Origin: Nageia nagi | Taxonomy: Eukaryota; Pinophyta | Direction of reading: 5' to 3' | DNA: 64,000 bases | Assembly: GCA_050084985.1 (NCBI GenBank) | Contig: JBITNC010000002.1 | Coordinates: forward strand, 29,698,001 to 29,762,000 | In this document: piece by piece, positions 1 through 11,192 of the stretch | Numbering within the stretch: position 1 is the stretch's first letter | Layout of the letters: the number at the start of each line of letters is the position of its first letter | The notes under the pieces: model-generated | The model's input: the letters and a program-made list of their open reading frames with translations, nothing else | Database searches by the model: none | Told to the model about the DNA's origin: nothing | Program-made: the position numbers and the translations under genes

Positions 1-919
1 CAAGGCACAGACCCTTTCAGGGAGAAAATGAACCCGATTGTTCCCGCCTATCTAGACTCACGCCTTCCCTACGTTTCCACATTTTGCATGTAAGTCGGCG
101 AGGCATTTTGTCAAACAGTTCGCACGCCATTTTATTTGACCCCCCGAATAATAATTTTTATATGGTTTTATTTATTTATAAATTGATAATTTAAAAAAAT
201 CCTTATTTGATTTTTTAAATACCTTTCCCTTGTTTTTAAGCTATGAAATAGCTATGATGAGAGATGTAATTAAAAAATAATTTGTAAAATTATTTTGTAT
301 GGCTCTCATCATATAGATATTAAAAAAATACACCCTTTTTAATAAACGGCTTACAATATGTTATTTCTATATACTAACCTCTTAAACATGTTCACTAGAG
401 GATAGTAAAAAAAAATTACCCATATTTTGCAAATAACAAAAAAGTTAACACATAGTTCAAAATGTGTTAGTGTCATAAGAACAAATCAAGTTTAACTATA
501 ACATATTATTGCCATTTTGATCATATAAAGACCTCTTAATACCAAAGGAATAAAAGGTATGTAAAAGAAAAAATAATAGCAATATTGCAACTAATCAAAA
601 AAAATGTTAGTATACAAATTGCAAATTTTGCATAATGTATTATTGCCCAATCACTTAACATAAAAGATTGTTAGTAGAACAAACAAAATGAGCAATAATA
701 TATTATGTTATTGAGGCAATGTTTGCTAAGAGTTGAACTAACATAATCATAAAAGAATGTTAGTATCAAAATGAATATAATTCATAAGATAACCAAAGGA
801 GGAGGAAATTTATACCTTCTCTTAGAATTTACCTCACCAAGACCTTAAAATTGAAGGAATAAGAGCTTCCACACCAAGAAGAAGAGCTTCCACACTAAGA
901 AGAAGAGCTTCCACACCAA
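1..919 (-). mobile_element. Leader of copia element E0 (LTR-A type), truncated by window edge
   Basis: Reading on the minus strand, this stretch follows the LTR and primer-binding site at 920-1391, so it is the 5' leader of a copia element whose coding region lies left of the window. It is AT-rich from about 145 to 840 and resembles the region next to the primer site of element A (16750-17137), including the TATACCTTCT and TTTACCTCA words near 810-835. Positions 1-143 are distinctly more GC-rich and begin after a C-run (GACCCCCCG, about 139-147). That matches the GC-rich segment in the leaders of A, E1 and E2. Inference: E0 is an LTR-A element inserted into the RNase H region of E1. Confidence 0.7.
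17..130 (-). pseudogene. Possible PPR-protein fragment in E0 leader
   Basis: A 37-residue minus-strand frame starts at the ATG at 130-128. Residues 3-12 read CELFDKMPRR, which matches the common (A)xELFDKMPxR stretch of plant pentatricopeptide-repeat proteins of the PLS class. The match fades after about 12 residues and the frame stops at 19-17, so this is at most a scrap. It lies in the GC-rich part of the E0 leader, in sense orientation with the element. It could be chance; a protein search of this frame would decide. Confidence 0.3.
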
Positions 920-923
920 GCTC
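861..923 (-). repeat. Three 21-bp tandem repeats beside primer site
   Basis: Three near-identical 21-bp units (AAGAGCTTCCACACCAAGAA plus one base) run directly into the primer-binding site. Related copies of the unit sit at the same place in E2 (about 39080-39128), and a single copy in A (near 17121-17137). This places a small expandable repeat immediately downstream of the primer site in this copia family. Confidence 0.8.
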
Positions 924-931
924 TGATACCA
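920..931 (-). other. E0 primer-binding site
   Basis: The minus strand reads TGGTATCAGAGC, the standard initiator-Met tRNA complementary site of plant LTR retrotransposons. It is separated from the LTR end (934) by two bases, which shows that the LTR at 934-1391 is a 5' LTR for an element extending to lower coordinates. Confidence 0.9.
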
Positions 932-933
932 AT

Positions 934-1391
934 TGAAGGATTTAGACCTACTCTAATCCTCAAGGTCCAAGACTAGAAAACTCAATCATACACAAGATAA
1001 CACAAATATAATGTGGTTCCTCCCTCCTTGGGAGTACATCCACAACTAGTTTTCAATTCTCAATCTATGCACCTCTTACAACAATTCTCTTCCTCTCCTA
1101 CACAACTAGTAGAGTAATCTTACTCCAAAAACTTAGTTATGTTACAAGAGGAGAGGCCCTCTATTTATAGCTTGAGAGCACCTCCCTAACCTCCTTTAAC
1201 CCAAGGGTAAGGTTAGGGTTACAATAAATGTATCACCTAACTTTAACCTACCAACTAACCACATGGTAAAGTCAAAGTCTACATAATAAAGAATTCAATT
1301 AATCCCTTAAGGTATCTACATATCTTTTAAGTGATTAATTGAATTTACAAGGAGTTTAGATATTCACAATATTTCATTACAAATTCTAACA
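934..1391 (-). mobile_element. LTR, type A (5' LTR of E0)
   Basis: About 458 bp. On the minus strand it begins TGTTAGAATTTGTAATG and ends with CA before the primer site. It is clearly homologous to the two LTRs of element A (8865-9351, 17152-17640). A TATA box (minus CTATAAATAG) lies at 1161-1170. Its outer edge at 1392 abuts the RNase H region of E1 with no polypurine tract, so it is not E1's own 3' LTR; E0 has inserted into E1. The partner LTR is outside the window. Confidence 0.88.
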
Positions 1392-2720
1392 GATTCTTAG
1401 CCAAATAAATAGCCGATTGATTATCTGAAGAGACCAAAAATGAGCCACTTTGCTCATACCCAATTTCTTTCAAAAGATGCCTTAGCCAAATGGCTTCCTG
1501 GGCTACAACAGACATGGCACGATATTTAACTTCTATGATGGAAAGAGAAATAGTAGGCTACTTCTTGGAAGCCCAATAGATAACACCTGAACCAATGCTA
1601 AACGCATATGTAGAGGTTGACTTCTTATCATCTCTATCTCTTCCATAGTCAGAATCTGAGAATCTAGAGAGAACAAATGAAGTAAACTTGGAATACTTGA
1701 GATTAAGATCCTTAGTCCTTGCAACATACCTCAAGATTTTTTTAACAGCATTGAGGTACTCAACATATAGTTTTTACATGAATCGTGCCATCAAATTCAT
1801 TTTAAAGGTAATATCAAGCTTGGATATAGTCATATACAAAAGATTACTAATTAATTACCTATAAGCTGTAGCATTAGCTAACTAAGAGTTAGAGCTTAGA
1901 GAAATAGTGATTCTAAAAGAGATTGGAATTGCATCATATCTACACTTCTCCATTTCAAACTTCTGTAAGATGTCTGATATATACTTATATTGACTGATGT
2001 AAGTAAATTCTTGTATTGATACACTTGCATTCCAAGATAGTAGTGTAACAAACTAAGATCAATCATTTCAAATATTGTTTTAAGTTTGAATATGCACTCT
2101 TGAATTATTTCATCATTATTCTCAGTAATCAAAAGATCATCCACATAAAGAAGAATCAAGACCATATCTTTTCTTTGATTGAACACATATAGATCGAAGT
2201 CAGAAAAACACTTTAAGAATCTAATATCTATAAAGTATCTTAAAATCTTTTTGTACTAGGCTCGAGATGCTTATTTAAGTCCATACAAAGACTTCTTTAG
2301 CTTACACATAAAAGACTCCTTGCCTTCCATAATAAACCCTTTTAGTTGATTCATAAAGATTTCCACATCCAAGTCACCATTGAGAAATCCACTCTTGACA
2401 TCAAATCAAAAAAAATTTCCATCTTTGAGCTATAGAAAGAGCAAAAATAACTCTTACAGTAGGCATACTTACCATGAAAGTAAAGGTTTCCTTATAATCT
2501 ATATCGTATTTCTGAGCAAAACCTTTAGCTACTAACCTTACCTTGTATTTCTCAATATCTTCAATTGAATTGAACTTGACCTTGTAGATCTATTTATCGC
2601 CAATCACATTTTTATCATTGGGATAAGGAACTAAGTTCCAAGTTTTATTTTTATAAACGTCTCATACTCCACTTTCATGGCTTCTATCCAGCACTCATGC
2701 TTAGAAGCTTCTTTGAAAGT
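1392..2720 (-). pseudogene. E1 reverse transcriptase and RNase H remnant
   Basis: The frame 2186-1896 carries the RT catalytic box (ILLYVDDLLIT) followed by the conserved LLHYYLGMQVYQYKN stretch. Upstream fragments match the RT start (2560-2690) and the region near 2280-2400 matches the SLYGLKQAPRAWY area of element A, with stops. 1400-1890 aligns with the RNase H of A (STTEVEYR region near 1510-1540). The last RNase H residues are missing because E0 begins at 1392. RT would copy element RNA to DNA; here it cannot be made. Confidence 0.8.
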
Positions 2721-2924
2721 TGAGAGCTCATGCTTGTTATCAATCTTGATAATTAAGGATTTGTTCAAGATCATGCTCCTTGTTACCCTTTGTGTTAGAT
2801 AATTTTATTCCTATGATGACTTATCTATATCAATATCCAACCAGTTAAGAGCAACTGAAGAGTTCTCTAAATTATCAACATCCTCTTTAGAAGCATATTC
2901 TTTAAAAAGTTCGTTGAACTTTAC

Positions 2925-3900
2925 ATCCCTTTAAATAAATACTGCTTCATAGGTTGGAGAGTAAAGCTTGTATGCTCTATGTTGACTATCATAACCCACA
3001 AAGATGTATTTTTTAGCTCTTTTATCTAAATTTTTTTTTTTCTTAGAAATAATATAGGAGAAAGCTTCATAACCAAACACCCTAAGGTAAGAAATGTTAG
3101 GTCTTCTTCTTGACCATGCTTCAAAAGAAGTTTTTCTCTAAATAACTTTTATGGGACACATATTCAAGATGTAAATAGCAGTGCTCATAGCTTCATCCCA
3201 TAAGAATTTAGGAAGATTACCCAACATGCATCTAGCCATCTCTATAATTATTATTTTTTTTTCGATAACATTATTCTGTTGATGAGTGTATAGAATTGTA
3301 AACTGCCTCTTGATTTCACACTTAGCACAATAGTCATCGCACTCATTACTATTATTTTTTTCTTCATTATCTGATCTCAACATCTTGATTTTAAGGTTAA
3401 TTTAATTCTCAATAAAAGTCTTAAAAAATCTTAAAATTCTTAAAAATTTGATCCTTGTGCTTAAGTAGATACCCAAAAGTCATCCTACTAAAGTCATTAA
3501 TGAAGGTCAAGACATAAGATGCTTCTCCAAATGATTTAGTCTGAAATGAACCCAATAAATCTGAATGCACAAGTTTTAGAGGTTGAAATGCTCTTGTTAT
3601 CTTATCATTTTCAAACTTTAATCTATGTATCTTATCAAGATGCACTTCTCGCATATACCAAACGAAAGAGAAATGAAGGTAAACCTTTCACAAGTTCTTG
3701 GTCTTTCATAACATGAATACCTTTATGCTTAAAGTGTCTTAAATATTGGTGCCAAATATTGCCTCTTGAACACACACTTGTAGTAAGACACATCTTTGAT
3801 GGAACTTCATCCATAATGTAGAGATTATCTTTCACAGATATTTTAACCAAAGTGGCAAATTTTTTCTTAATGCACCAGCGTTGAGAGTCGAACTCAAAAT
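2925..3900 (-). pseudogene. E1 integrase remnant (zinc domain and catalytic core)
   Basis: Minus-strand pieces in order: GAG-pre-integrase zinc region (about 3850-3660, with WHQYLRHFKHKGIHVMKDQE), catalytic core start (3654-3421, HSDLLGSFQTKSFGE and FINDFSRMTFGYLLKHKDQ), core middle (3383-3138, MLRSDNEEKNNSNECDDYC and MARCMLGNLPKFLWDEA), then GYDSQHRAYKLYSPTYE near 2945-3000. Element A has NGGEYNSNEFNDYC at the equivalent place, so this copy is altered around the second catalytic aspartate. The fragments lie in different frames: a dead copy. Confidence 0.8.
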
Positions 3901-4700
3901 GAGTACCCTTTTTTAATAACTTAGATTACAAAGAGAAGGTTTATCTTAAGCTTAGAGATAAAGAGAACATTATCAATAACCTTCTCATGAGTAAACACAC
4001 TCCTAATTCCACAGACTTCAAGGGTAGAGATATCAACTATCACAATTGCATCTCATACTTATGAAAGTTCTCAAATTTTTTCTTTTCAAAGCATAGGTGA
4101 TTAGTGCAACTAGAATCAATAATCTAATTAGATAAAAAAAAGAAAATCATGGATAAAAGATTCTTCATGCTTCAATAGGTGCCTAAAAATATTCTCAAAG
4201 GAGAAGACTTCTTCTTCATCATTTAAGCCTTATTTTCATAACCTTTACAAAGTTTTTAAACTTTGAAGAATGATAAAGACCATGAACTTATCATTAATCC
4301 AATTGCATTTATAAGCAACAAGTTGAATCCTTAGGTCAATAATTTTATTCAAGTAGATAGCCATATTTTCATCTTCCCTTTGACAAGATTGAAGTAATTT
4401 TTTAATAACGGTAAACCTTCTTAAAAATTTTGAACCAAGGTAGATTTGCTTAAAATTATCCCATGCTTCCTTTATCGAGGTTGAAAAAGAAAATTATCAG
4501 AAGCACATCATCTAAAATTACACGTTAAATCATAGAGGTTTTCAACTCATTCATTGTGTTGTAAGCTTATAACACCTTCTCATCTGTAGAGGTACAAGGT
4601 TCTCATTCACTGTTTACCATAGTTTTCTTATCTGCAATTCGACTCTCATCCGAGATTCTTAAATCCCATAGTTAGAATCATCTAGAATGTGTTTGGGTAA
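3901..4700 (-). pseudogene. E1 protease/gag remnant with zinc-knuckle region deleted
   Basis: 4060-4130 aligns with the protease DSGC(TN)H region of A. 4185-4700 aligns with gag, ending in a start region equivalent to MRESFLPKHILDGSN, where the ATG has become ATA near 4714. The segment encoding the gag linker and zinc knuckle, present in A and E2, is absent: protease passes directly into the gag LLKHE region near 4140-4185. A TAA stop at 4614-4616 lies at the same codon as in both E2 gag copies. Confidence 0.75.
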
Positions 4701-7694
4701 AAAGAATTCTCTTATTTGCTACATAAGAATGTGAAATAATAAACATGTGATTTCAATAATCAACATTAAATATTAAGTTTTAAAATAATACATGTTACAA
4801 TTAACATTAAAGACATTCTTGATTTGATTTACAAGTGCAAATATTTTACAACTCAAATAATAACCTATGTACCCAAATACATTTCTCATCTCAAAAACCA
4901 TAGATGAAGAGTGACATTGTTGAAGCTTATTTTCTTTTCTAAAATTAGACCTTTACCTGGATGCCCACACAAAAGGAGCCTAAGTCCTACCAATCCTCAA
5001 CCAGTTCCCCTTGGATAACAATATCCTCTCACAAAGAGAAGTACTAGTTAATTTTCTAAGATTCTAATATTGATTGGATTGACCAAATTATTAATCTTGA
5101 TTAAGTTTCAAGTTGTCCTTCTAGATTATTAGGATAATCTCTGAATGGACATGTGGATATGTGGTGTCATTACACACATACCTATCCACCTATTAGAGTT
5201 AAATCCAAACCAACAGAGGACTTAAGGGTAATTAAGCAGTATGAACTTTTCACCACTTGGATCGTCAAACTTAAAGGCTCTAGTCTATCTGTCTTCACCT
5301 CATGGCTCTCCAAACAAGTTATGTTGCAGAATGTACATGCGAATGTGTTCATTTTAGGGGGTTGCTAATATCAATATTTATAATTTTTGCATAAACATGA
5401 AGTAAAAGAGCATAAGAAAATATCATCCATTCAAAATTTGAAATCTAAATGTCCAATGGGCTTTTTTTACAACCCTTAAAGAACATCTTTACATCATCAT
5501 TTATTTTACACAAGTCCATTCCATACTTTGCATAAGGATGCATTTTTAAATCATATGTATCATTAACTTAAAAATTTAAGTCCTAAGCATGTATCATTAA
5601 CTTAAAGAATTTTAAATCCTAAACATGCATTATTAACTTAAAAGATTTAAGTCCTAAACATGTATCATTAACTCAAGCAATAGACATATGATGTTTGCAT
5701 AAGGATCTAAAGATTTAAGTAATGATTTTCAAAACATTTCCCCCTTTTTACTTAAAATCATGATCTTTTAAGAAAATAGCATTTAGTAAAGAATTTTTAT
5801 TTTTACTTTAGAAAATAAATTTAACTAAGGAAAGTAGAAATGCTAAGAATTTACCTTAGTGTCTTTAATAGATAAAAAAAATTAATGCCAAGCTTAGATA
5901 ATTTAATTATAGGCATTAAAAAAAATACTTTAAATATTTTCTACTTCACAATGATTTTCTCCTTTTAAACAAGTAAATATTTATTATGCTCTTACTTGCA
6001 TTCCAAGTAATTTAAGGAAATACTTAGAGAAAAAATAAATAAATGCTTTTTAGGTAAAATAATGATGACCACCCCATCCTTGTACTAAGAAGAAGAAGAA
6101 AAAAAAAAAGCATTGCTTTGCAAGAGCATTTAATGGAGTTTGTTTTCATACTCCACAAATTTAAGAAGCTCATAAACTTGTTTACTAAGCAAAGAAGAAA
6201 GAAAAAAAAATGACACCTACCAAAATAAATAAATGTCATAAGGGAAGTGACATTAACTAAAAAATAAGGGAGGCATTTAATGTTTCAAGGGAGATAAATC
6301 GTCACGCTAGGGAGGAGCGCAGAGGAGGCTGCGCGAAGGAGGCTATGTAGAGATAATGAAATCTGAATGAAATGAAGGTTTGAAATAAGGCTTCGTAGGA
6401 TGAAATGAAGGTTTGTGAAGGAGCCAGAATCGAGTTGATTCAGATTTTGGTTGATGCCTCTTAGTTACAAACTGGAGGAGTTTAAACAAGTAGTTGAATA
6501 GATTTGGTATATTCATTCGATAAGGAAGTTGGGCCTATAGATTCGATGGGCACTCCTTGTCCCTTGTTGTCTATTCTACTCTTTCATCACTGCTTCCCTC
6601 TGCAAGCAAACTCATATATTTTTGTGGTTATTGTTATCCATTCTATCGTTGTTGGGTGTGCAATGCTTGGATTAAGAAGGATTGAATTGCTCCAAATAGA
6701 TGAAATGATTAGATTGCAGGATTGGTAGAGTGGGAATTTTTAATGCTAATGGGGGAAATTGTAGCTGAGAGAGCACCGAATGCTAAGAAGAGGAGGTCGC
6801 ACGAGTAGGAGATGTCGCATCCAAGGAAGGGTAGCATTCACTCTCAAACCTGGCAAAGGCAAAAGCTCTTAGGAAGCCACCACAAATGTTTTGTGGAGGA
6901 GAGAGGTTGCACTCGTTAGCGAGAGTAAGCCAGAGGAGGGAGGTTCTTCCTAGGGGAGGCAACAGAGATTGCAAGGAAGCCTCAGAGAACGTCGATGGAG
7001 GAGGTGGCTCACAAAGATCACATACCAACATCCATTACACAAAAGGTGGAAAGGGCAATGAGCAACAGAGAGTTGAAAAAAAAATTAATTATTTTCATTA
7101 AAGTGTGGCCCTAAAAAAAGGACCCCTCCCATCTTACAAAATATTTTCTATATAATTTTTTTTTTCTTTTACATTAGAAGTATTTGGTAGAGAAATTGTA
7201 GAAAATAATTGTTCAAGTAAAAAAAAACTTCAGTAAATAAATGTAAAAGAAAAAAAATTTACAAATTTGTATACAACCAATCTGAACTAGAAGTACTTCA
7301 CCAATATATTGTTGTCATTTTTTTTGTTTTGTTTTTTTAAATTGTAACTCATTAAATGAAAGTAAGGTATAACAATAATATATTTGTATTTTATACCAAA
7401 ATCAAGTATTTTCAACCACCTTTTGATAAATGCTTATACCCTCCATTTTATAGCAATATAAAAAAATGCAACTTTCTCACAAAGAATTATTAGTATAAAA
7501 CAAATTGCATCATATATTGCTATTTTTTAAGCAAATATTTGAACTAACACATATCACTAAATATATTAGTAATAAGTAGTGATAAAAAAATGGAGAGTAA
7601 ATAAGAGTTTATACCTTCAAAGGTTTTACCTCACAAAGATGAAGCCTCCAAGATGAGTAGTTTCCAAGGATGTGAAGAGGAGCTTCCCAATCTA
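4701..7694 (-). mobile_element. E1 long leader
   Basis: About 3 kb without element coding capacity between primer site and gag. It has four zones. 4930-5370 is a block conserved in A (14418-14850) and both E2 copies. 5545-5720 is AT-rich with repeated AACTTAAAAATTTAAGT. 6300-7080 is GC-rich with no recognised product. 7080-7694 is AT-rich and leads to the primer site. From 6729 on it belongs to the tandem-duplicated block. Minus-strand frame 7031-6783 (82 codons) in the GC-rich zone matches nothing I know. Confidence 0.7.
5545..5720. repeat. AT-rich degenerate repeats with short palindromes
   Basis: Several units of about 50 bp containing ATGTATCATTAACTTAAA followed by TTTAAGTCCTAA. The AACTTAAAAATTTAAGT core is nearly self-complementary. 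Equivalent arrays occur in the leaders of A (15035-15215) and E2 (37435-37660), so this is an element feature rather than a genomic satellite. Confidence 0.6.
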
Positions 7695-7706
7695 GCTTTG
7701 ATACCA
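7695..7706 (-). other. E1 primer-binding site
   Basis: The minus strand reads TGGTATCAAAGC, one base from the usual TGGTATCAGAGC, three bases inside the LTR-B end at 7710. The duplicated copy at 18340-18351 reads TGGTATAAGAGC. Confidence 0.85.
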
Positions 7707-7709
7707 AAA

Positions 7710-8217
7710 TGAAGAAACTAACAATATCAAGATCATTCCTAAACAACCAAGATCACATGAAAGTTCTCAAATTCACATCTAACAAATTCATACATAAGAC
7801 AATCTCACAAAGTAATTCAAGATGTAAAGTGATTTCTCCAACTAGGAGTACATCCACTAACTAGATCTTTACTTCATTCACAAAGATAACTCTCTTACAA
7901 TCCTCCTAATCTCAACTCCTACACTTCTATCCTATAGCATAACTTTACTCCATAATTTTTGGTTTATGATTACAAAGAGAGAGCCTTCTATTTATAGGCC
8001 AAAATCCCTCTTTGGATCACCCTTTTATCCAATGTACAAAAGCATGACATGCACATCCTTTTACCCAAGGGGCATGCTCACGACATGGAGTGTAGGACAA
8101 GTTACATTATCATATTCACTAAAATACTTAAGGTATCAAATGATACCTTTAAGTATTAGTGAATTTACATAGAATATTTAATACAACCTTTACAATAATG
8201 CATTATACATTCCAACA
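7710..8217 (-). mobile_element. LTR, type B (5' LTR of E1)
   Basis: 508 bp, minus strand TGTTGGAATGTATAATGC to TTCTTCA. A TATA box (minus CTATAAATAG) lies at 7988-7997. It is duplicated as 18355-18862 with the same length and few differences, and is homologous to the E2 LTRs (22930-23427, 39144-39624). GGGGT follows it. The target sequence is gypsy G1 reverse transcriptase. Confidence 0.88.
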
Positions 8218-8311
8218 GGGGTTAGCCAAAGAAGAAAACCCCTTAATGAGCCTTTTTTAGTAACTGCATAAACCCACAAAAATTCTCAATTTTGTTAGGT
8301 TGGATGGTATA

Positions 8312-8864
8312 GTGGGAATTTTTAATGCTAATGGGGGAAATTATAGATGAAAGAGCATCGAATGCTAAGAAGAGGAGGTCGCATGAGTAGGGAGATATCG
8401 CATCCAAGGAAGTGTAGCATTAACTCTCAAACCTAGCAAAGGCAAAAGCTCTTAGGTAGCCACTATAAATATTTTTTGGAGGGGAGAGGTCGTGCTAGTT
8501 AGCGAGAGTAAGCCAGAGGAGGGAGGTTCTTCCTAGGGGAGGCAATAGATATCGCAAGAAAGCCATAGTGAGGTGGCCCCTGAGGTGGTGACTACAACAT
8601 GGAGGGGGGATGTCACCGCTGCTTAGATCATGATGGTTGATAGGTAGAGCCGCGAGTGAAACCCCCCTTTTCAAATGCTCCTAAAAAACATACTACAGAG
8701 TGGTCATGAGGGTTTGACACCTTGCATTTCAAAACACAGCACTAGCCATGCAAGGGAAGGTAGGAGCACATCTATGTGAGCACTTTGCAAGCTAAGCTAT
8801 GGACAAAACAAGGGTGGAGGTAACCTTATAGGACGTCGATGGAGGAGGTGGCTGGGGCTAGAGG
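8312..8864. repeat. Tandem-duplicated block, copy 2, left part
   Basis: Repeats 6731-7000 (E1 leader, GC-rich zone), then holds about 280 bp not present in copy 1 (8562-8835), then rejoins at GACGTCGATGGAGGAGGTGG. It stops at the target-site duplication AGAGG (8860-8864) of element A and resumes after AGAGG at 17641. Copy 1 at 6985-7020 gives the pre-insertion site, GGAGGTGGCTCACAAAGATC, proving the A insertion directly. Confidence 0.88.
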
Positions 8865-9351
8865 TGATGGAATTAGTTCTACAATAATCCTCAAGGTCCA
8901 AGACTATAGGAAACTTAATCATTCAACATCTACAAGCTAATAACACCATTCACATAAGATAACACCAATATAAGTGGTTCCTCCTCCTTGGGAGTACATC
9001 CACAACTAGATCTCAATTCTCAAACTATGCACCCTCTTACTACAATTTCTTTCTCTCCTACACAAACTAGAAGAGTAATCTTACTCAAAATCTAAGTGAT
9101 ATTACAAGAGGAGAGGCCCTCTATTTATAGCATGAGAGCACCTCCCTAACTCCCTTTAACCCAAGGGTAAGTTTAGGGTTACAATAAATATATTACCTAA
9201 CTTTAACCTACCAACTAACCACTTGGTAAGGTCAAAGTTTACATAATAAAGAATTCAATTAATCCCTTAAGGTATCTAAATATCCTTTAAGTGATTAATT
9301 GAATTTACAAGGAGTTTAGATATTCATAATATTTCATTACAAATTCTAACA
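8865..9351 (-). mobile_element. Element A 3' LTR
   Basis: 487 bp. The minus strand starts TGTTAGAATTTGTAATG and ends CTAATTCCATCA. TATA box (minus CTATAAATAG) at 9121-9130. Partner of 17152-17640. Confidence 0.95.
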
Positions 9352-9360
9352 CTCCCCCTT
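9352..9360 (-). other. Element A polypurine tract
   Basis: The minus strand reads AAGGGGGAG directly before the 3' LTR start: the plus-strand priming tract expected at this place. E2 has AAGAGGGAG at 23428-23436 and E4 has AAGGGGGG at 30628-30635. Confidence 0.9.
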
Positions 9361-9939
9361 AATGCAATATTGGGATAGAGCGTAGAAGAGAGAAGAGAGA
9401 GAGTAAAAGAGAGTTCTCCTCCATAGAGATACAAGAGGAGATGAGAACATTTACATATTTGAGAATCTTTTTGAGAACTAGTTTGAGACTCACTACATTA
9501 CCATTTGACAAAATGGTTTACAATACAATCATTAACCACAAACTGGTTTCACTGTACATAGTAGTCGATCAACTTTAAGCTGACATGTGAGTCTCCATGA
9601 GCTTGCTTACACAAGGTGAGTAACCTACATTTCTGAAGAAGATCCTGCATGCTACAAGCAACTCATGAACAAAATCAGTTAGATGCATCATATATTCATT
9701 TTATTAATAAGAGAATCAAATAATGTCATCTTATAAATAACTGATCAATGGTGCACTATAAGTCATCACGGAGATGCCAAGCCATCACTCATAGTCACCT
9801 ATTGTATATAGACATGTGTTGATTATTAATAGAGCATAACATATAGACGACTGTACAATGCCTAAAGACACATACCAGATCTTCTCATATGAATACTTGA
9901 ACAATGAAACTGATTGATCAATTATATGCTCAAAAAATT
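9361..9939 (-). mobile_element. Element A 3' untranslated region
   Basis: About 580 bp between the 49-bp array and the polypurine tract, with no coding similarity. E2 has the equivalent region at 23437-24120 with recognisable common phrases such as TGATCAATGGTGCACTATAA. Confidence 0.75.
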
Positions 9940-10278
9940 GTACAACAAGTTTCTCACGCAGAGCAAACTTACCACGGAGGTATAAAATGTACAAGAAGTT
10001 CCTCACACAGAGCGAACTTACCACGGAGGTATAAAATGTACAACAAGTTTCTCACGTAGAGCAAACTTACCACGGAGGTATAAAATGTACAACAAGTTTC
10101 TCACGTAGAGCAAACTTACCACGGAGGTATAAAATGTACAACAAGTTTCTCATGCAGAGCAAACTTACCACGGAGGTATAAAATGTACAACAAGTTTCTC
10201 ACGCAGAGCAAACTTACCACAGAGGTATAAAATGTACAACAAGTTTCTCACGCAGAGCAAACTTACCACGGAGGTATA
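9940..10278. repeat. Seven-unit 49-bp tandem array in element A 3' region
   Basis: The units start every 49 bp at 9961, 10010, 10059, 10108, 10157, 10206 and 10255, each with GAGCAAACTTACCACGGAGG and GTACAACAAGTTTCTCACG. Variation between units is only a few bases, so the expansion is recent. E2 has a single diverged unit at about 24105-24150, so the array grew in the A lineage. It straddles the end of the polyprotein frame and the 3' untranslated region. Confidence 0.93.
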
Positions 10279-11135
10279 TCATAATCAACACTATATAACA
10301 ACAAAAAAAAAGAGCCTCTTAGAGATGAAGTTGTCATCACTAACAAAAGTTCAAACTTCACTCCCCTTGAGGGCAACTTCACCAACCCGAGAGAATCCCT
10401 AAGCTTGCTGAACTGAGCTTCAGGAAGGGGCTTGGTGAATAAATAAGCGGAGTTTACATTAGATGGATAATACTCCAAGTGTATGATGTCATCTAGAACC
10501 TTCTCCCTGATAAAATAGGCTTGGATTTCCACATGTTTGGTTCTCTGATGGAACACAGGATTCTTAGCCAAAGATATAACCGATTGATTGTCTGAAGAAA
10601 TAAGAGATGGGCCATTTTACTCATACCCAATTTCGTTCAGAAGATGCCTCAGCCAAATAGCTTCCTAGGCGACAACAAACATGGCTCGATATTCGACTTC
10701 GGTGGTAGAAAGAGTCACAGTAGGTTGCTTCTTGGAAGCCCAAGAGATAGCACCTGAACCAATGCTGAACACATATGCAAAGGTTGATTTTCTATCATCT
10801 CTATCTCCCCCATAATCAGAATCTGAGAACCCTAAGAGAACAATCGAGGGCACTCTGGAATACTTAAGAGCAAGATCCTTTATCCCTACCACATACCTCA
10901 AGATTTGCTTAACAGCATTGAGGTGCTCAACATATGGTTTTTGCATGAATCGTGCCATCAGATTCACTGCAAAGGCAATATCAGGTCGAGAGATAGTCAG
11001 ATACAGAAGACTACCAATCAATTGCCTATAAGCTGTAGCATCAGCCAACTGAGAATCTGAGCTTAGAGATACAACGATTCTAGGAGAAATAGGTATTGCA
11101 GCATATCTACACTCCTCCATTCCAAACTTTTGCAA
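10263..11135 (-). pseudogene. Element A RT C-terminus and RNase H
   Basis: Two same-sense stretches. 11135-10665 runs from the RT connection ([17 protein letters not shown]) through [13 protein letters not shown] to the RNase H active region ([20 protein letters not shown], then [11 protein letters not shown]). 10571-10263 holds the RNase H tail (NPVFHQRTKHVEIQAYFI and LEYYPSNVNSAYLFTKPL). They are separated by TAG at 10665-10667 and TAA at 10617-10619, both at codons that are glutamine in the E1 copy. RNase H removes the RNA strand during reverse transcription; the domain is complete apart from the stops. Confidence 0.92.
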
Positions 11136-11192
11136 GATGTATGATATATACTTAGATTGACTAAGATAAGTACAATCTTTGTGTTGGTATAC

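Larger units (their letters stand above)
1392..8217 (-). mobile_element. Copia element E1 (LTR-B type), degenerate, 3' end cut by E0
   Basis: Minus-strand Ty1/copia element: 5' LTR 7710-8217, primer site 7695-7706, long leader 4701-7694, gag about 4185-4700, integrase about 2925-3900, RT and RNase H 1392-2720. The order gag-protease-integrase-RT-RNase H is that of copia. Many stops and frameshifts make it non-coding. Its protein pieces resemble E2 (LTR-B) more than A (LTR-A), for example LLITENNDEIIQECI, where A has LLITGNHIEIIQECI. It stands in gypsy G1: the 8218-8311 sequence beyond its LTR is a copy of the G1 fragment at 18863-18957. Confidence 0.85.
6729..8311. repeat. Tandem-duplicated block, copy 1
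   Basis: The block contains the proximal E1 leader, primer site, LTR-B and about 90 bp of gypsy G1. Copy 2 is 8312-8864 continuing at 17646-18957 across the insertion of element A. The start (GGTAGAGTGGGAATTTTT at 6724) and the junction (GGTATAGTGGGAATTTTT at 8307) show short homology GGTA-AG at the breakpoint, and the outer copy reads GGTATAGGCC at 18951. Copy 2 has about 280 bp (roughly 8562-8835) that copy 1 lacks. Confidence 0.85.

Noticed and set aside
6886-7101. Plus-strand and minus-strand frames of 70-80 codons in the E1 leader
   Set aside because: No family resemblance, no shared frame with the duplicated copy at 8440-8860, and opposite-strand overlap; open by composition only.
9940-10278. 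CRISPR-like array
   Set aside because: The 49-bp units are contiguous with no unique spacers and lie inside a plant retrotransposon; a simple tandem repeat.
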